Source of the DNA: Porphyrobacter sp. UBA7686
GTDB taxonomy: Bacteria; Pseudomonadota; Alphaproteobacteria; Sphingomonadales; Sphingomonadaceae
Assembly (NCBI GenBank): GCA_002482865.1
Contig: DLGU01000117.1
Coordinates: forward strand, 1 to 8,375
Reading direction: 5' to 3'
DNA length: 8,375 bases
In this document: piece by piece, positions 4,964 to 8,375 of the stretch
Numbering within the stretch: position 1 is the first letter of the stretch
How the letters are laid out: each line of letters opens with the position of its first letter
Translations under genes and position numbers: made by a program
The notes under the pieces: model-generated
Database searches by the model: none
Told to the model about the DNA's origin: nothing
Seen by the model: only the letters and a program-made list of their open reading frames with translations

Positions 4964-6439
4964 ATGAAGCCCTGTCGCGTTGCTCTCAGCCTCTTGCTCT
5001 CGGTCAGTCTGGTCGCCTGCGGCGGCGGCGGGAGTTCGTCCTCGCCACCACTCGCCGGCGGAGGCGGCGGCGGGACGCCGAGCCCCACGCCAACCTCGTC
5101 AGCCTGCTCGCTGCGCGCACAGCAGGACTTTGCCGACAGTGTGCTCAACGAATGGTATCTTTTCCCCGATCTGCTCGCGCCCGCCAACCCGGCCTCCTTC
5201 AGCAACCTCGACGACTATCTCGATGCCCGCGTGGCCCCCGCCCGTGCGCAAAACCGGGACCGGTTCTTCACCTTCGCGACCTCGATCGCGGAAGAAAACG
5301 CCCTCATCAATTCCGGCTCCTCGGCCGGTTTTGGCGTCCGCTTTTTCTATGACACCGACGCGCGCCGGGTGTTCGTCCAGGAAGCTTATGAAAACGCCAG
5401 CGGGTTTGCCGCCGGTCTCGACCGCGGCACCGAGGTGACCGCGGTCGGGACGAGCAGCGCAAACCTGCAGTCGGTTACCAGCCTGTTTGCCAGCGGCGGC
5501 GCGCAGGCAGTCGTCAATGCCTTTGGGCCGCCAACGGCGGGAACGACCCGCGTGCTGCGCTTCACACAGCCCGGGGGCGCCGTGGTCGAGCGCAGCATCA
5601 CCAAGACCGAATACCCGCTGGACCCCATTTCGGACCGCTACGGCGCAATCATCCTCAACGACGGGCCGAAACGGGTCGGATACCTCAACCTTCGCACGTT
5701 CATTATTGCAGATGCGGCAAACCAGCTGCGCGCCGCCTTCGGCCAGTTTGCCGCACAGGGCGTGACCGAAATCATCATCGACCTGCGCTACAACGGGGGC
5801 GGGTTGGTCGATGTGGCCGACGTGATGGGCGATCTGATGGGGTCCGGCCGCGTGGGTCAGGTGTGGAGCCGCGAAGTGCTGCGCGCATCCAAGTCGGCCC
5901 AGAATTCAACCCGCACCTTCCGCACCGAACCAAACGCCATCGCACCCAGCAAGGTCGCCATCATCACCACCGGCGCCAGCGCATCGGCAAGCGAGTTGGT
6001 CGCGAACAGCCTGATCCCCTATCTCGGCAGCAATCTGGCGCTTGTGGGGAGCAATTCCTTCGGCAAGCCGGTGGGGCAAGCCGGTTTCGATCTGGCCGCC
6101 TGCGACCTGCGTGTGCGCGCTGTGGCGTTCCAGACGGTGAATGCAAACGGTCAGGGCGATTACTTCACGGGTCTGGCCAGCGTGGTGCCCAACACCTGCC
6201 GGGCTGCCGACGATACCACGCGTCCCTTTGGCGACCCGCGTGAGGCATCGATCGCTGCCGCGCTCGACTTCCTCGGCGGACGGGCCTGCACCCCGATCAC
6301 AGCAGGCGGAACGGCCTCCAGCCCGGGTGGACTCGACGAGAGCCAGAGCGAACGGCAGGATTTCAGGCTGCCCGAACGCCAGCCGCTCCAGCCGCTCCGC
6401 CCGACGCCCGCCCAGCGCGAGTTGCCCGGATTGTTCTGA
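4964..6439 (+). CDS. S41 family (C-terminal processing-type) serine protease, predicted lipoprotein
   Basis: Family S41 proteases use a Ser-Lys pair. The protein has 491 residues from the ATG at 4964, chosen because it opens a lipoprotein signal: MKPCRVALSLLLSVSLVAC with lipobox LVAC, Cys19. A GGAG lies 12 bases upstream. A Gly/Ser/Pro/Thr linker follows (20-46), then a helical N-domain with NEWYLFPDLL, a PDZ-like segment (about 120-165, starting SAGFGVRFF) and the protease core: VGYLNLRTF, EIIIDLRYNGGG and TTGASASASELV. S343 (last Ser of SASASE) and K368 (FGKP) are 25 residues apart, as in E. coli Prc and D1 protease. A Pro/Arg/Gln-rich tail follows. It is probably anchored in the envelope, with substrates unknown. 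At least four Cys beyond the lipobox could form disulfides. No intrinsic terminator was seen in the 69 bp to the convergent gene. Confidence 0.92.
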   Translation: MKPCRVALSLLLSVSLVACGGGGSSSSPPLAGGGGGGTPSPTPTSSACSLRAQQDFADSVLNEWYLFPDLLAPANPASFSNLDDYLDARVAPARAQNRDRFFTFATSIAEENALINSGSSAGFGVRFFYDTDARRVFVQEAYENASGFAAGLDRGTEVTAVGTSSANLQSVTSLFASGGAQAVVNAFGPPTAGTTRVLRFTQPGGAVVERSITKTEYPLDPISDRYGAIILNDGPKRVGYLNLRTFIIADAANQLRAAFGQFAAQGVTEIIIDLRYNGGGLVDVADVMGDLMGSGRVGQVWSREVLRASKSAQNSTRTFRTEPNAIAPSKVAIITTGASASASELVANSLIPYLGSNLALVGSNSFGKPVGQAGFDLAACDLRVRAVAFQTVNANGQGDYFTGLASVVPNTCRAADDTTRPFGDPREASIAAALDFLGGRACTPITAGGTASSPGGLDESQSERQDFRLPERQPLQPLRPTPAQRELPGLF

Positions 6440-6508
6440 CGCCTGACTGAAGCCTTTCGGGAACTGCCGCGGCGGACGGGGACGGGGTATCGCTCAGGTC
6501 GACCCGGG

Positions 6509-6949
6509 TCAGGGAGCCTCCCCGCCCGTGGAAGGCTGGCTATCGGTATAGCCGCAGCCCTTCAATGTCTCCCCGCCCAAAGCGACAGTGGCCACGAAGG
6601 GGAAACTGCGGTCGCTCATCCCGTCGCTGCATTCACCGGGGGTGAGCGTGGCGGTCAGCTCCTTGCCGTCAAGCGTACCGGACAGGCCGAGACCGTTGTT
6701 CCCCGCGAACCTTTTGACGGCAAAGGCCGTACCGGGCTGGTTGTCAGGGGTGGTCCAGAGGCCTTCGTCACCTTCGACCTTGAGGTTCCAGAACGGCTCG
6801 GTGCCGGTCAGGGTGACAGTCTCCTGCGGCGCGACGCTGTCGAAGGTCTTGCCTTCGGGGTCGATGCCATCTTCGCCGGTCGGGGTGCAAGCGGGAAGAG
6901 CCACAGCAAGCATAAGGTACAGAGGGGGCCAACGATATTTGGTGAGCAT
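6509..6949 (-). CDS. predicted lipoprotein of the COG3650 type
   Basis: This 146-residue protein starts at 6949, 7 bases after a strong AAGGAG. The signal is MLTKYRWPPLYLMLAVALPAC with lipobox LPAC and Cys21. The mature domain shows TGTEPFWNLKVEGD (48-61), AFAVKRF (75-81), then CSDGMSDRSFPFVATV (107-122) and a late LKGCGY (129-134). I recognise the EPFW and CSDGMSD...YPF pattern of COG3650-type envelope proteins, often found as lipoproteins or next to META/HslJ-like domains. Molecular function is not known. Cys107 and Cys132 are likely a disulfide pair in the periplasm. It is convergent with the S41 gene and lies downstream of the FAS1 gene on the same strand, but the terminator at 7015-7046 separates the two transcripts. 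Confidence 0.85.
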   Translation of the reverse strand: MLTKYRWPPLYLMLAVALPACTPTGEDGIDPEGKTFDSVAPQETVTLTGTEPFWNLKVEGDEGLWTTPDNQPGTAFAVKRFAGNNGLGLSGTLDGKELTATLTPGECSDGMSDRSFPFVATVALGGETLKGCGYTDSQPSTGGEAP

Positions 6950-6991
6950 GACGAAACTCCTTTGACGCCAGTCATCTAACCCGCGTTCAGC

Positions 6992-6997
6992 ACCATA
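6992..6997 (-). promoter_or_regulatory. possible -10 element for the COG3650 lipoprotein gene
   Basis: On the - strand TATGGT (4 of 6 to TATAAT) lies about 42 bases before the ATG at 6949, in the short gap left after the FAS1 terminator. No clear -35 is present at 16-18 bases; the nearest candidates fall in the T tract of that terminator. This is a weak call. Confidence 0.25.
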
Positions 6998-7014
6998 GCA
7001 AAGGGGCTAAAGAC

Positions 7015-7046
7015 AAAAGGCGGGCACCGGTCGCCCGGTGCCCGCC
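7015..7046 (-). terminator. intrinsic terminator of the FAS1 lipoprotein gene
   Basis: On the - strand a perfect 12-bp stem (arms GGCGGGCACCGG at 7019-7030 and CCGGTGCCCGCC at 7035-7046 on the + strand) with a 4-base loop is followed at once by TTTTGTCTTT. It starts 30 bases after the FAS1 stop. Stem, short loop and T tract are all as expected for a factor-independent terminator. Confidence 0.88.
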
Positions 7047-7075
7047 CTTGCCAGACCTTAATCACCTACCGGAAT

Positions 7076-7645
7076 TTACTTCGGCATCAGCACGGTATCG
7101 ATCACATGGATCAGACCATTCGACGCTGCGACATCGGTCGCTGTGACCTTGGACGTGTTCCCGGCCGCATCGGTCAGCACCACGCCGTCGTCGACAATCT
7201 TCGCGTTCAGCGTGCCGCCGCCTACGGTGGGGACGGTATAGCCTGCATCACCCGCTTCGGTGATCGCGGTGGTCAGCGTGGCTGCATCAACCGCACCTTC
7301 GACCACGTGGTAGGTCAGGATCGCCTTCAGCGTATCCTTGTCGTCGGTGGTCAGCTTTTCCACCGTGCCGGCAGGCAGCTTGGCAAAGGCATCATTGGTC
7401 GGCGCAAAGACAGTGAACGGGCCGGTGCCGGAAAGCGTTTCGCCCAATTCGGCCGCCGTCACTGCGGTCACCAGCGTCGAAAAGTCGGCATTGCCCTGGG
7501 CGACTTCTACAATCGTGCCGGCGGGGGTGGCATCATCGGCAATCGCGGTCGTGTCTGCGGCCGTGTCTTCGGCGGGGGTTTCGCTGGCACAGGCCACCAG
7601 CGCGAGTGCGGCAACCGAAGCGAGCGTGAAATGCATGATCTTCAT
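7076..7645 (-). CDS. fasciclin (FAS1) domain lipoprotein
   Basis: FAS1 domains are secreted or surface-anchored modules linked to adhesion or envelope functions. The protein has 189 residues from the ATG at 7645, chosen because GAGGA lies 7 bases before it and the sequence opens a lipoprotein signal (MKIMHFTLASVAALALVAC, lipobox LVAC, Cys19). An acidic Thr/Ala/Asp-rich spacer (20-42) leads to one FAS1 domain (about 43-189). It carries the H1 motif GPFTVFAPTNDAFAKLP (75-91), the conserved YH (112-113, LTYHVVEG) and the H2 end GLIHVIDTVLMP (177-188). The open frame continues upstream to 7801 but that extension lacks a signal and would cover the divergent regulatory region. The gene is divergent from the photolyase-type gene across 197 bp and is probably monocistronic, since a strong terminator follows. 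Confidence 0.93.
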   Translation of the reverse strand: MKIMHFTLASVAALALVACASETPAEDTAADTTAIADDATPAGTIVEVAQGNADFSTLVTAVTAAELGETLSGTGPFTVFAPTNDAFAKLPAGTVEKLTTDDKDTLKAILTYHVVEGAVDAATLTTAITEAGDAGYTVPTVGGGTLNAKIVDDGVVLTDAAGNTSKVTATDVAASNGLIHVIDTVLMPK

Positions 7646-7762
7646 AGGGTAATCCTCATTGGGGCCACATAGGCCGGGGGTGCGCAGGAGGCTGGAAGTT
7701 TTTCCGGCGCAAGCGGGAGTATCGCCAAAACGGCGTGTCCCATTGATCATACGAACGAGGGG

Positions 7763-7784
7763 GCAAGTTGGATCGTCAACTTGC
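7763..7784. repeat. 8-bp inverted repeat in the FAS1/photolyase-type divergent promoter region, candidate operator
   Basis: GCAAGTTG (7763-7770) and CAACTTGC (7777-7784) are perfect inverted arms around GATCGT. The 22-bp dyad sits near the middle of the 197-bp gap between the divergent FAS1 (7645) and FAD-domain (7843) genes, where a shared regulator could act on both. On the - strand it includes a TTGACG that resembles a -35, but no -10 is found at proper spacing. Apart from this and the element at 7808 I see nothing definite in the gap. Confidence 0.5.
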
Positions 7785-7807
7785 GTTGGCTCGGCCTCCA
7801 TTCGTCC

Positions 7808-7832
7808 GGAACCATACCCGACTGAGCGGGTT
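7808..7832 (+). promoter_or_regulatory. possible EcfG-type (general stress response) promoter
   Basis: GGAAC (7808-7812), 16 bases, then GGTT (7829-7832) resembles the alphaproteobacterial EcfG consensus GGAAC-N16/17-cGTT, with one mismatch (G for C). The -10 ends 10 bases before the ATG at 7843, so transcription would start a few bases before or at the start codon, giving a leaderless or nearly leaderless message. This fits the lack of a Shine-Dalgarno there. It is a motif match only. Confidence 0.42.
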
Positions 7833-7842
7833 AGCCACCTCC

Positions 7843-8375
7843 ATGAACCCCGTTCCCACCCGCGAGGCCGCGCAGGCCCGCCTCGCCGAATTTCTCCCCG
7901 CCGCCGGGCACCGCTACGCTGAAACCCGTAACGCCGATGACGGCCCGCGCGAAGGCGGCGGGCGCGGCAATGTCTCGCAGCTCTCCCCCTGGCTCCACGC
8001 CGGCCTGATCAAGGAGCCCGAGGTGCTCGAAGCAGTCCTTGGCAGGCACGCCCCGCGCGCGGCAGAAAAGTTCGTCGCCGAAGTGTTCTGGCGGATTTAC
8101 TTCAAGGGCTATCTCGAACAGCGCCCGGCAATCTGGACCGATTATGTGAAGGGCGTGGACGGCGCCCTTGCGGCCCTGGATCGCAACGCAGGGCTGCGCA
8201 AAGCCTACGCCGAAGCGGTGGAAGGCCGCACCGGGATCGAAGCCTTCGACGTGTGGGCGCAGGAACTGGTGGATACCGGCTACCTCCACAACCACGCCCG
8301 CATGTGGCTCGCCAGCATCTGGATCTTCACCCTGAAGCTTGATTGGCGGTTGGGGGCGGATTTCTTCCTGCGGCA
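7843..8375 (+). CDS. stand-alone photolyase/cryptochrome FAD-binding domain protein (3' end outside window)
   Basis: The frame from ATG 7843 runs to the window edge without a stop (177 residues seen). It matches the helical FAD-binding half of photolyases and cryptochromes: YAETRN (25-30), GRGNVSQLSPWLHAGLI (40-56), FVAEVFWRIYFKGYLEQRP (77-95), GRTGIEAFDVWAQELVDTGY (128-147), LHNHARMWLAS (148-158) and LDWRLGADFF (166-175). These correspond to the known SRLSPYL, WREFY, TGWMHNRLRM and DWRxGxxWF motifs. The roughly 200-residue N-terminal alpha/beta (antenna-binding) domain is absent: upstream of 7843 there is only the intergenic region and the FAS1 gene. It may repair DNA or sense light using FAD alone, or may lack repair activity; the sequence does not decide. 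No Shine-Dalgarno is seen (CACCTCC precedes the ATG). Confidence 0.88.
   Translation, partial: MNPVPTREAAQARLAEFLPAAGHRYAETRNADDGPREGGGRGNVSQLSPWLHAGLIKEPEVLEAVLGRHAPRAAEKFVAEVFWRIYFKGYLEQRPAIWTDYVKGVDGALAALDRNAGLRKAYAEAVEGRTGIEAFDVWAQELVDTGYLHNHARMWLASIWIFTLKLDWRLGADFFLR

Noticed and set aside
6440..6508. A terminator or small gene between the S41 and COG3650 genes.
   Set aside because: Only short palindromes (such as GACCCGGGTC at 6501-6510) are present, with no T run and no plausible frame.
7646..7801. A 52-residue upstream extension of the FAS1 gene.
   Set aside because: A strong GAGGA precedes the ATG at 7645, and the lipoprotein signal begins there. The extension has no signal-like character.
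7831..8295. A 154-codon open frame on the - strand.
   Set aside because: It is antisense to the FAD-domain gene, which has clear photolyase motifs over the same bases.
1..8375. Toxin-antitoxin, phage-defence, CRISPR, transposon or integration features.
   Set aside because: I found no array of repeats, no terminal repeats, no integrase or transposase and no nuclease-type gene pair. The SWIB/PEBP pair and the small membrane proteins do not match a known defence module.

Overview
The window is about 65% GC by eye, gene-dense and entirely bacterial. The mix of genes suggests an alphaproteobacterium of the sphingomonad type (Erythrobacter/Porphyrobacter-like): succinylase-pathway dapD, a bacterial SWIB-domain protein, a periplasmic M19 dipeptidase, a lone photolyase-type FAD domain and a possible EcfG-type promoter. 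This placement is inferred from gene content and style, not from a marker gene. I see no tRNA, rRNA, insertion sequence, phage gene or CRISPR array.

Layout. (1) 2-658 (+) is the 3' part of dapD (lysine/diaminopimelate synthesis), followed by a possible terminator. (2) 781-1104 and 1188-1349 (+) encode two small single-pass membrane proteins whose first 48 residues align without gaps, so they look like a tandem duplication. Between them lies a near-perfect 35-bp palindrome sitting on a possible promoter. (3) 1350-2642 (-) is an exported M19 zinc dipeptidase whose stop codon abuts the stop of the convergent small gene. (4) 2707-3811 (+) is a tightly coupled three-gene operon, DUF985 cupin, DoxX-like membrane protein and DUF3253 protein, with 4-bp overlaps at both junctions. 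(5) 4722-3852 (-) carries a PEBP (YbhB/YbcL) protein followed by a SWIB protein, with a probable terminator lying inside the end of the opposing DUF3253 gene. (6) 4723-4963 is a divergent intergenic region rich in short repeats. (7) 4964-6439 (+) is an S41 (C-terminal-processing-type) protease lipoprotein. (8) 6949-6509 (-) is a COG3650-type lipoprotein. (9) 7645-7076 (-) is a FAS1 (fasciclin) lipoprotein with a strong intrinsic terminator. (10) 7843-end (+) is a photolyase/cryptochrome FAD-binding domain without the usual N-terminal antenna domain. It has a possible stress-sigma promoter and apparently no leader, and it runs off the window.

How the genes fit together. Most of the window is housekeeping or cell-envelope material: three lipoproteins, one exported peptidase, one polytopic and two single-pass membrane proteins. 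No single large system is evident. The parts least explained by known biology are the paralogous small membrane-protein pair with its palindrome, the cupin-DoxX-DUF3253 operon, and the stand-alone FAD domain with its possible general-stress promoter.
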